Positions 56,105-63,185 of a stretch of 64,000 bases of DNA are shown here, piece by piece. Within the stretch, counting starts at the first letter, position 1, and each line of letters begins with the position of its first letter. A program made the position numbers and the translations under genes. The notes beneath the pieces are model-generated. The model worked only from the letters and a program-made list of their open reading frames with translations. It was not told the origin of the DNA and made no database searches. The stretch is from Dyella japonica A8 (lineage in GTDB: Bacteria > Pseudomonadota > Gammaproteobacteria > Xanthomonadales > Rhodanobacteraceae): contig NZ_CP008884.1 of the NCBI RefSeq assembly GCF_000725385.1, positions 4,402,001 through 4,466,000 on the forward strand. The letters are read 5' to 3'.

Positions 56105-57337
56105 TCACACGGAGCGCGTGGCTTCCACCGGTGACACGCGTGAAGCGCGCATGGCCGGCGCCAACACCGCACCCTGTCCCAACAGCAACAGCGCGATGAC
56201 ACCCGCCAGCACATAGGTCAGCGACAGGCGTGCCATCTCGAACTGCGTCACCAGCCACAGGTTCATGCCAATGGCGAGCAGCGCGCCGATCACGACGCCG
56301 GCCACGCCGATCAACAGATTCTCCGTAAGGAAATAGTTGAGGATGTCGCCCTTGGTCGCGCCCAGCGCACGCCGCACGCCGATCTGCTTGCGACGTTGGC
56401 CGACCCAGAAGCTGGTGAGGCCCACGATGCCCGCCGCCGTGATGGCCAACAGCACCAGGCACACCACGCCCATCAGGAGGGCCATGCCACGATCGCCTTT
56501 GTAGGCCTCCTCGCGCACCTGTGCAAAACTGCGGACGCCGCGCTCGCTCGAAATCACGCGCATCCGGTTCGTCTTGATCAGCATCGCCGGCGCCGCCTTC
56601 AGTACGTCGGCCAACTGGCCGGGCTTGGCGCGGATCAGGTAGTTGGTGGCCGCACCCGTCATCTGCACGGGCTGGATCAGCGAGTTCTCGTAAAACTTGT
56701 CGGACCACGACGCATTCCAGGGCACGCCCAGGCGCTCCACGATGCCGATGATGGTGGCTGGCTTCTTGGTGTCGCCGATGTAGATGGGCTTGCTCAGCGC
56801 GTGACCATCCGGATACATCTGGTCGGCGAGCGCCTTGCTCACGATGACCACGGCGGGATCGGGCACGCCCTGCGGATCGGCCTCGATGATCTCGTCGGAG
56901 CGGAAATTGCGGCCTTCAACCAATCGCAGCCCCATCGTCGGAAGGGTGTGCTCGTCAGCGAAGTACTGCGTGGTGTGCCCCTTGGAATCCTTCGCGTCCA
57001 CATCGGTGCGCACGCCGGTCGACCAGCCACCGCCACGCAGCGGGTAGGAGTTGATGGCGATGGCATCCTGCACGCCGGGCAACTGCCGCAGCGCCGCGAG
57101 GTCCGCCTTGATGAGCGGCCCGGCTTTCGCCTCGTCCACGCCGACGAAGCGGCTCTGGATGGCCATGAGGTCGCCTTCCACCAGGCCGGTCGGACGGTGA
57201 ACGCGCTCCAGTCGCTGGCTGATGATGAAGAGCGCGTTGCAGACGATGGCCAGCGTCAGCGCAATCTGCATCGCGATCAGGATGGTGCCGGCCTTGTGGC
57301 GTCGGAGAGCGGCGAGAATGGGCTTGATATGCATCAT
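56105..57337 (-). CDS. ABC transporter permease, FtsX/MacB fold, short form A5
   Basis: 410 residues. N-terminus MMHIKPILAALRRHKAGTIL with the AMQIALTLAIVCNALFII helix shared with A4, a periplasmic domain rich in Lys/Asp (VRTDVDAKDSKGHTTQY), C-terminal IGVRRALGATKGDILNYFLT and tail SPVEATRSV. It follows B5 by 10 bases. Confidence 0.9.
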   Translation of the reverse strand: MMHIKPILAALRRHKAGTILIAMQIALTLAIVCNALFIISQRLERVHRPTGLVEGDLMAIQSRFVGVDEAKAGPLIKADLAALRQLPGVQDAIAINSYPLRGGGWSTGVRTDVDAKDSKGHTTQYFADEHTLPTMGLRLVEGRNFRSDEIIEADPQGVPDPAVVIVSKALADQMYPDGHALSKPIYIGDTKKPATIIGIVERLGVPWNASWSDKFYENSLIQPVQMTGAATNYLIRAKPGQLADVLKAAPAMLIKTNRMRVISSERGVRSFAQVREEAYKGDRGMALLMGVVCLVLLAITAAGIVGLTSFWVGQRRKQIGVRRALGATKGDILNYFLTENLLIGVAGVVIGALLAIGMNLWLVTQFEMARLSLTYVLAGVIALLLLGQGAVLAPAMRASRVSPVEATRSV

Positions 57338-57347
57338 GATCGTCGCC

Positions 57348-58661
57348 TCAATTGGATTTCAGCTGCCACGCTGGCTGTACCTGCGCGGCACGCCACGTGG
57401 GATAGAAGGCCGCCAGCACGGTCGCCAGGATCGCGACTAGCATGGTCAGCAGCACCAGCGATACGTCCAGCGTGGCGAGCTTGGCGATGTCCGGCTCGAA
57501 TACCAGCGACACGCCCATCACGCCAATGCCGGTCAGCAGAAGTCCCAGCACGCCGCCGGCCAGACCAATGGCCGCCGCTTCGATCAGGAACTGGATGTAG
57601 ATCTCCTTGCGGGTTGCGCCCAGTGCACGGCGCACGCCGATCTCCGAGGAGCGGCGCATGAACTTCGCCAGCAGCAGGCCCACCGTGTTCACCAGGCAGA
57701 TCAGCAGGAAGCCCAGCGACACCAGCAGCGAAACCTTCGCTTCCTGCGGCACCACCTTCTGGTACTCAAGCCACTCGGTGACGTTGCGCAGGCGCGTGTT
57801 CGGCGCCCAGCGGAAGCGACCGGAGCGCTGCTGCTCGGCCGAATAGCCGTTGAGGTACTGGTGGTAGGCATCGGCCTCGGACCGGGTCGGCAGTTCCACC
57901 CAGAAGCCCACCCACACGCATTCCGAGTGAATCCACGAATCCCAGCCCTTGCCCGGATCGTGGCTGCAGTTGTTGTTGCCGTTGGTCGGCGTCTGCAACT
58001 CCACCGCGCGCGTGAACGGGATGAACACCTGGATCGGGTCATCGAAACCGTTGGTATTGATGACGTCGTAGAAGACCGGCTCGGGATTCCACCGGTCGGC
58101 CACGCCGACAATGCGGTAATCGCGGCCGTTGAGGTTGACGTTCTGGCCGACGCTGTTCCTGCCGTTGAACAGCTTGTCGTTGAGCGCCTTGCCGATCACT
58201 GCCACGGCGGCATGCGCATCGTCCTCGCTGGCCGACCACGCGTGGCCGTACAGGAAGGGCACGTCGAACATGCCGAACGCATCCGCGTACCAGCCGTAGC
58301 TGGTTTCGCGGAACGGCAGCATGGAGGCGTCCGTCGGCACGATGGACATCTGCGTCGGATACAACGCCGTCTGCCGCTTCGCCCGCTTGTCGCGCATCAG
58401 GTTGACGGCATCGGTATAGGTCATCGCATTGGGCGGCTCGCCCTTGGCGTCCGGGCCGACATCCGGCCCCCAGTTGTCGATCTGCGGCACGTAGAGCTGC
58501 GAGGACTTCTGTGGGATGGGGTTGTTGGAGGTCGCGCGGAACACCGAGTAGGTGGTCATCGACGCGGCCACGCCACAGCCGATCGCCAGCACCATCAGCA
58601 GGGTCAATAGCGGGTTCTTCCTGAGACTGCGCAATCCAAGCTGAAGGTAGTAGGCGAACAT
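57348..58661 (-). CDS. ABC transporter permease, FtsX/MacB fold, long form B5
   Basis: 437 residues, the first permease after the ATPase. Starts MFAYYLQLGLRSLRKNPLLT; first helix about 18-42; periplasmic domain with the Cys pair C232 (NNNCSHD) and C248 (SECVW); C-terminal FMRRSSEIGVRRALGATRKE and tail QPAWQLKSN. The ATG at 58661 matches the other long forms and has a GGGGAT site. It lies 61 bases after the ATPase. Confidence 0.92.
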   Translation of the reverse strand: MFAYYLQLGLRSLRKNPLLTLLMVLAIGCGVAASMTTYSVFRATSNNPIPQKSSQLYVPQIDNWGPDVGPDAKGEPPNAMTYTDAVNLMRDKRAKRQTALYPTQMSIVPTDASMLPFRETSYGWYADAFGMFDVPFLYGHAWSASEDDAHAAVAVIGKALNDKLFNGRNSVGQNVNLNGRDYRIVGVADRWNPEPVFYDVINTNGFDDPIQVFIPFTRAVELQTPTNGNNNCSHDPGKGWDSWIHSECVWVGFWVELPTRSEADAYHQYLNGYSAEQQRSGRFRWAPNTRLRNVTEWLEYQKVVPQEAKVSLLVSLGFLLICLVNTVGLLLAKFMRRSSEIGVRRALGATRKEIYIQFLIEAAAIGLAGGVLGLLLTGIGVMGVSLVFEPDIAKLATLDVSLVLLTMLVAILATVLAAFYPTWRAAQVQPAWQLKSN

Positions 58662-58722
58662 GGTGATCCCCGTGGCGATAGCCGCCTCCCGCCACGCGGC
58701 GGGAGGTATCGATGGCAGGCGG

Positions 58723-59445
58723 TCAGGCCGGCGAGTTGGCGCGGGCGGCATGCACGGCGTGGTGGAAGCGCGGGTCTTCCGCCAGATCCACCACCTGGCC
58801 GTCGATGATGTGCACGTTGCGCTGGGCGCGAGCGGCCAGCTCCGGATCGTGCGTCACCATGACGATGGTAGCTCCCTCGCGATGGATCTCTTCCAGCAGC
58901 TCCATCACGCCACGGGCCATCTGCGTGTCCAGGTTGCCGGTGGGTTCGTCCGCCAGCAGCAGGCGCGGCGAGCCGGCCAGCGCGCGGGCAATGGCGACGC
59001 GCTGCTGCTGGCCGCCGGAGAGCTCCGCCGGATAGTGCTTGGCGCGCGAGGCCAGGCCCACGCGCTCCAGCGCATCCATGATGCGCTGCTTGCGCTCGGG
59101 CGCCTTCATGCCGCGATAGCGCAGCGGCACTTCGACGTTGTCGAACACGTTGAGGTCGGGGATCAGGTTGAACGCCTGGAAGATGAAGCCGATCTTCTCG
59201 TTGCGGATCTTCGAGCGCTCGTTGTCGTTGAGGTTGCTCACCTCCACGCCGTCGAGGTGGTACTGGCCGCCGGTGAAGGTCTCCAGCAGGCCGGCGATGG
59301 TGAGGAAGGTGGTCTTGCCCGAGCCGGACGGACCGGTGACGGCCACGAACTCGCCTTCGTTCACGTTGATGTTGAAGTCGCGCAGCGCATAGGTCTCCAC
59401 CACTTCGGTGCGGTAGACCTTGGACAGATGGGTCATCTTGAGCAT
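58723..59445 (-). CDS. ABC transporter ATPase, MacB/LolD type
   Basis: A 240-residue ATPase that should power the neighbouring FtsX-fold permeases as a mechanotransmission-type exporter. Walker A GPSGSGKT (38-45), Q-loop FQAFNLIP, signature LSGGQQQ (142-148), Walker B RLLLADE (161-167), H-loop VTHD (197-200). The extra N-terminal strand and the [12 protein letters not shown] segment are LolD/MacB-like. The ATG at 59445 has AAGGA 8 bases upstream; a GTG five codons earlier is less likely. It is the only ATPase gene in the array. Confidence 0.95.
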   Translation of the reverse strand: MLKMTHLSKVYRTEVVETYALRDFNINVNEGEFVAVTGPSGSGKTTFLTIAGLLETFTGGQYHLDGVEVSNLNDNERSKIRNEKIGFIFQAFNLIPDLNVFDNVEVPLRYRGMKAPERKQRIMDALERVGLASRAKHYPAELSGGQQQRVAIARALAGSPRLLLADEPTGNLDTQMARGVMELLEEIHREGATIVMVTHDPELAARAQRNVHIIDGQVVDLAEDPRFHHAVHAARANSPA

Positions 59446-59497
59446 GGTTGTGTCCTTCACTCTTTAGTGGTGTTTGATGGGTATGGCGTGGTGGTGA

Positions 59498-60769
59498 TCA
59501 GTTGCTGATGGCGACGCGCTGGGCGCCCTTGAAGCTGTCGGTACCGGAGATCACGATGTTGTCGCCTTCCTTCAGGCCATCGAGGATCTCCACCTTGTCG
59601 ATGCTGCTGGCGCCGACGCGGATGGGGTGCTTCTCCGCCACGCCGTCGTGCACGAGGTAGGCATAGCTGCCGCCCGATTCGTCCACGAAGGAGCCGCGCT
59701 GCACGGTGAGCACGTTGTCGCGCTTGTCGAGCAGGATGCGCACGGACAGGCGCTGGTTCTGGCGCAGCTGCTTGGGCGTGGCGCCATCGAAGCGCAGGCG
59801 GGCAGCCACTTCGCCATTCACCACTTCCGGCGAGATGGCGCTGACCAGGCCCTTCCACGTGCTGCCGTTGCCGCTGATCTCGCCGGTCATGCCGATGCCG
59901 AGGTCGCGGGCGAAGCTTTCCGGCACCTTCATTTCCACTTCGAGCGCGGAGAGATCGATCACGCTGAGCAGCTGGGCGTCCTTGGCCACGGTGGCGCGCT
60001 CAGCGATGAACAACTGGCCGACCTGGCCGTCGACGGGCGACTTCACGTTGAGGTCGTCCACCTGGCGCTGCAGGTCCTTCACCAGCAGCAGCTGGCGATC
60101 GTGCGCGAGTTTCTTGGACTGGATCTCGAAGTTGAGGCTGTCGGTGTTGGTGGCCAGGTCGGACTTGGCATGCTCGAGCGTAATGCGCATCTTCTCGAGC
60201 GTGTCCTTGGCCTTGTCCACGTCCATGCTGGGCACGGCGCCCTGCGAGAACGCCTTCTGGTAGCGGGCGAGATCGCGTTGCGCGCCCTGCTCGTCGATGT
60301 TGGCGTTGTCGTAGGCCTTCTGCAGTTCACCGCGCGTCTTGCGCGCGTCGATCTGCGCGCGCAGGTAGTCCACCTGCATCGCATCGGCGGCGCTCTGTTC
60401 CTGCGCCAGCTTGTTGGTCAGCTCGGGGCTGTCGACGACGGCGAGCACCTGGCCCTTCTTCACCGCGTCGCCCGCGTGCACCTTCATCGTCACGGCGCCG
60501 CCGTAGACGGCGTAGAGCGTCGGGCTGACCGCCGCCACCACCTTGCCTTCGGCGGCAATGTCGCGGACGAAGGGGCCGCGCTCCACCGTGGCGAAGGCCA
60601 GGCGCGAGCTACTCACGGAAGCTTCGGCCGAGAACAGGCGCCCAATGCGCGGGCCGAACATGGCAAGCAGCGCCAGCACGGCGGCGCCGATGCCGATCAG
60701 CACGGCCCGGCGCTTGCGATTGGGTTTGACCTCGACCAGACGGTCTTGTGCGGAGGTATCGCGAATCAT
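59498..60769 (-). CDS. Periplasmic adaptor (HlyD/MacA family membrane-fusion protein)
   Basis: A 423-residue protein anchored by one N-terminal helix (RRAVLIGIGAAVLALLAMFG). It has a first barrel-sandwich half (VAAVSPTLYAVYGGAVTMKV, HAGDAVKKGQVLAVVDSPEL), a long alpha-helical hairpin (about 115-235), the second lipoyl half (VKSPVDGQVGQLFIAERATV) and beta-barrel/MP domains ending VVNGEVAARLRF to NIVISGTDSF. It would connect the permeases to an outer-membrane channel, but no TolC-type gene is in the window. The ATG at 60769 lies about 35 bases after the predicted sigma-54 start site. Confidence 0.93.
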   Translation of the reverse strand: MIRDTSAQDRLVEVKPNRKRRAVLIGIGAAVLALLAMFGPRIGRLFSAEASVSSSRLAFATVERGPFVRDIAAEGKVVAAVSPTLYAVYGGAVTMKVHAGDAVKKGQVLAVVDSPELTNKLAQEQSAADAMQVDYLRAQIDARKTRGELQKAYDNANIDEQGAQRDLARYQKAFSQGAVPSMDVDKAKDTLEKMRITLEHAKSDLATNTDSLNFEIQSKKLAHDRQLLLVKDLQRQVDDLNVKSPVDGQVGQLFIAERATVAKDAQLLSVIDLSALEVEMKVPESFARDLGIGMTGEISGNGSTWKGLVSAISPEVVNGEVAARLRFDGATPKQLRQNQRLSVRILLDKRDNVLTVQRGSFVDESGGSYAYLVHDGVAEKHPIRVGASSIDKVEILDGLKEGDNIVISGTDSFKGAQRVAISN

Positions 60770-60814
60770 CGATGGGTCCCTGGCCGCGGACAATGGCGGC
60801 CCCTGACCCTATTG

Positions 60815-60830
60815 AGCAATCCGCGTGCCA
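60815..60830 (-). promoter_or_regulatory. Sigma-54 promoter of the ABC exporter operon
   Basis: On the minus strand TGGCACG (60824-60830), four bases, TTGCT (60815-60819): a perfect -24/-12 match. Predicted start is near 60803, giving a leader of about 35 bases before the adaptor ATG. Confidence 0.88.
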
Positions 60831-60858
60831 AGCTGGACTTGCCGATTTATCCGCTATA

Positions 60859-60871
60859 AATCAGCAAGTTG
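60859..60871. promoter_or_regulatory. IHF-consensus site between promoter and activator sites
   Basis: AATCAGCAAGTTG fits WATCAR-N4-TTR exactly and lies in the only AT-richer stretch between the sigma-54 promoter and the upstream palindromes, where a DNA bend is expected. Confidence 0.6.
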
Positions 60872-60888
60872 GAAACAGTCGGCGCGGC

Positions 60889-60942
60889 CGGACAGTTGTC
60901 CGCGGACACCATCACGGACAGGCGGACAAGCGTCCGCGGACG
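60889..60942. promoter_or_regulatory. Upstream activator-binding array (CGGACA/TGTCCG palindromes)
   Basis: Two 20-base units of the same design, CGGACA-N2-TGTCCG-CGGACA at 60889-60908 and CGGACA-N2-CGTCCG-CGGACG at 60923-60942, start 34 bases apart (about three helical turns), with one more CGGACA at 60915-60920. They lie 59-118 bases upstream of the -24 element, the normal place for an enhancer-binding regulator. Confidence 0.65.
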
Positions 60943-60961
60943 CCGCCCCCTCCAGTGGCCC

Positions 60962-61552
60962 CTAGTCCAGCGCGGGCGCCAGTTCCACCGCCGCCGCCCG
61001 CGCCACGTCGCGCGCGATCCCCCGCCCCAGCGGCGAAAGTTGTCCCAGTGGCGCGGCGCCAAGCACGTCGAGGGAGGCCAGCCGCCGCGTCTGAAAACAC
61101 ACCAGCTCGGCGATCGTGGCCTTGCAGGCCACCTCGCCCGGGCACACCGGCGCGGCGGGCAGCAGCGCACCGCCCGAGAGCAGCGCATCCCACGCGAGAT
61201 AGTCCGTATCGGGCAACAGGTGCAGCCGGGCGCAGAACGTGCCGGCAGCGTCGAGGCAATCCATCCATTCGCGCGGACCATCGGCGCCGATCATGCTCGA
61301 TGCCCGCAGTTCCGTGGTGTGCAGCAAGGCGGCGAGATCTTCCCGCTCCACCAGCCAGCCGGACACGGGATCCGGCATCGTGCGAACCGGTGCGCAGGCG
61401 GCGGGCAGGTACAACACGCCTCCCAGCAGTGGCAAGCGCGCGGCAAGCTCCGCGCCCGAGATCGGGACGGCGCTCCGGCTGATGGTCCATGCGGTGGTGT
61501 CGGCGCAGGGCCGGACGGCGGCGAAGGCGTGTGCTAGCCAGCCAAACATCAT
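60962..61552 (-). CDS. Protein of unknown function, second gene of the hemP operon
   Basis: A 196-residue protein, no signal peptide or clear membrane helix. It is Ala/Leu-rich with several Cys (CAPVRTMPD, DCLDAAGTFCARLHLL, APVCPGEVACKA, LVCFQTRR). I do not recognise a family with confidence. It follows hemP on the same strand with a good AGGAG site before tandem ATGs at 61552/61549, so it is probably iron-regulated and concerned with haem or iron handling. Weak likeness to haem-utilisation proteins cannot be confirmed here. Confidence 0.65.
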   Translation of the reverse strand: MMFGWLAHAFAAVRPCADTTAWTISRSAVPISGAELAARLPLLGGVLYLPAACAPVRTMPDPVSGWLVEREDLAALLHTTELRASSMIGADGPREWMDCLDAAGTFCARLHLLPDTDYLAWDALLSGGALLPAAPVCPGEVACKATIAELVCFQTRRLASLDVLGAAPLGQLSPLGRGIARDVARAAAVELAPALD

Positions 61553-61732
61553 CGTGCTCCTAGTCAGGAGGCGACCCGGCTGGCGTTCGGCAAGAAGCGC
61601 GTGGCGATAGGCCTGGGGAATGAACCCGGCGCGCGCGCCGGGAGAAGAAAGGCATCCATGCCCATGAAGCTCCCTCGGGGGGACGGTGTCACCGCCGTCG
61701 GCCCGTACTTCGCGCACGGGCCGACGCAACCC

Positions 61733-61960
61733 TTACTTGGTGAGGATGAGCTTGTCGTTGCGGGTGAGCCGCAGGTGGTACTCGCTGCCCTGGTGCTGGA
61801 TCACCAGCTCGCGCTCGCCTTGCAGCAGCGACAGGCTGGAGACGCGCCGCACCGGTGCGTCGACGGCGGGGCCGGCAGCCCTGGGTTTGAGGCTGAGCAG
61901 GCGGAACGGGCGGGCCAGGGCGTCGGCGCCCGCAGGGAGGGACAGAACCGTCGTGGTCAT
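61733..61960 (-). CDS. hemP: Hemin uptake protein HemP family
   Basis: A 75-residue protein whose second half is the HemP/HmuP domain: RRVSSLSLLQGERELVIQHQ followed by GSEYHLRLTRNDKLILTK. In other bacteria HemP/HmuP is needed for expression or function of haem uptake receptors. The N-terminal half is Ala/Pro-rich linker. A Fur-box-like sequence lies 36-54 bases upstream of the ATG. Confidence 0.9.
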   Translation of the reverse strand: MTTTVLSLPAGADALARPFRLLSLKPRAAGPAVDAPVRRVSSLSLLQGERELVIQHQGSEYHLRLTRNDKLILTK

Positions 61961-61995
61961 GGTGAAGCTCCGCAGGAGAGTGGCGACACTCAGAT

Positions 61996-62014
61996 GATAA
62001 TAATTCTCATTTGA
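61996..62014 (-). promoter_or_regulatory. Fur box upstream of hemP
   Basis: GATAATAATTCTCATTTGA on the plus strand (AATGAGAATTATTATC on the other) matches the 19-base Fur consensus in about 12 positions, including the conserved AATGAGAAT core. It also faces the divergent end of the lactamase gene, whose transcript runs the same way and stops at 62031. Confidence 0.8.
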
Positions 62015-62030
62015 GTGTCAACCACCTGAT

Positions 62031-62921
62031 TTACGGTGCGGCCTTCTGCCCTGCCCGCTCCTTGGCCAGCTTCGCGTCGAGCATCCGGGTACCTTCGGCG
62101 GCATAGGCGCGACAGGCACCGGCGTCGATCAACGGATCAGGCTTGCCTGCCGCGTCCCGGCGCGCGACGCGCTCGAGCAAATCGCTCGCGCCGGGATGCG
62201 GCGTCATCAGGATGTCGCAGGGCAAGGCGGCTATCACGGCGATACCATGCCTGTAATTCTCGACCCGCTCCGGATACGCCGGATCGCTGTAGCGATAATC
62301 GGAGCCGTCGGCGGTCAAAGCGCTCAGGCTGTCGGCGTAGGCCATGTGCAAGCAGCGGCCGGCTTCGCACGATTGCCAGGTCCAGGTGGTGCTGCCAGGC
62401 GTGTGGCCGGGCGTGTAATGCGCCGTCACTTCGACGTTGCCGACACGCGCAACCCCGCCATCCGGAATGGTGTCGACGTGGGCCACGCGCGGGTACTCGC
62501 TCGCTTCGCCAAACTGGGGATCCTCCGGATCGTGACCACCCAGCATCATCTCCTTCGCACCTGCTTCGCTGGCCGCGACACGTGCGCCGCTGTCGCGTGC
62601 GATCGCGGCGATGGCGCCAGCATGATCGAAATGCGCGTGCGTGTTGAGGATCAGCTTCACGTCGTGCAACTGGAAGCCCAGCGCCTTGATGTTGGCTTCC
62701 ACCTGCGCGGCGTTCTGCGGCAGCGTGCCGTCGATCAGCACCAGTCCCTGCGACGAACCGATGAGGATCGCGCTGAGCCCCTGCGTGCCGACGTAATAGG
62801 TGTCGCCGTAGATGTGGAAGGGCTTGTGCGATTGCGTCCAGTCCGGGTGGTCGCCGGCGTGGGCCGATGCGGCTGCGACCAGGGCAAGACAGGCGGACAA
62901 CACGTGACGTAGGGGCTTCAT
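62031..62921 (-). CDS. Subclass B3 metallo-beta-lactamase
   Basis: A 296-residue periplasmic enzyme with a signal peptide (MKPLRHVLSACLALVAAASA, cleavage near AHA-GD). All B3 zinc ligands are present: H95-x-H97 and D99-H100 in NTHAHFDHAG, H173 in YTPGHTPGSTTW, and H242 in PHPGASD. LIDGTLPQNA and the late Cys pair (ALPCDI, GACRAYA) are also B3 marks, as in L1, GOB and FEZ. It would hydrolyse penicillins and carbapenems. The ATG at 62921 precedes the signal peptide. Probably an intrinsic chromosomal gene. Confidence 0.9.
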   Translation of the reverse strand: MKPLRHVLSACLALVAAASAHAGDHPDWTQSHKPFHIYGDTYYVGTQGLSAILIGSSQGLVLIDGTLPQNAAQVEANIKALGFQLHDVKLILNTHAHFDHAGAIAAIARDSGARVAASEAGAKEMMLGGHDPEDPQFGEASEYPRVAHVDTIPDGGVARVGNVEVTAHYTPGHTPGSTTWTWQSCEAGRCLHMAYADSLSALTADGSDYRYSDPAYPERVENYRHGIAVIAALPCDILMTPHPGASDLLERVARRDAAGKPDPLIDAGACRAYAAEGTRMLDAKLAKERAGQKAAP

Positions 62922-63053
62922 GCGGCGGCATTCCTTGTGAAGAGTCGCGGCAGCATGCCAGCGCCACTGGGCGACAGCGAGCAATCGTCAGGCAAGACCA
63001 GGGCAAAATCTGGCGAGTTTGGGGCTGTGGAGCCAAACACCATGGCTCCCCTT

Positions 63054-63169
63054 GTAGGAGCGCACTTGTGCGCGACCGCAGAGCCTCGGCGTGCGATTGC
63101 ACTCAGCATCAATGCCAACCACAACATTGTCGCCGCTTCGTTGGCTGTCGCGCACAAGTGCGCTCCTAC
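63054..63169. repeat. REP doublet upstream of the lactamase gene
   Basis: GTAGGAGCGCACTTGTGCGC... at 63054-63076 and its inverse at 63147-63169, with a 70-base spacer. Here the arms carry ACTTGTG instead of ACCCTGTG, a sequence subtype of the GTAGG-headed REPs elsewhere in the window. Confidence 0.8.
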
Positions 63170-63185
63170 AACGTGGCATCACGCT

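Noticed and set aside
54256..56199. Long plus-strand open frame across two permease genes
   Set aside because: It crosses the boundary of two well-supported permease genes and has the same shadow composition.
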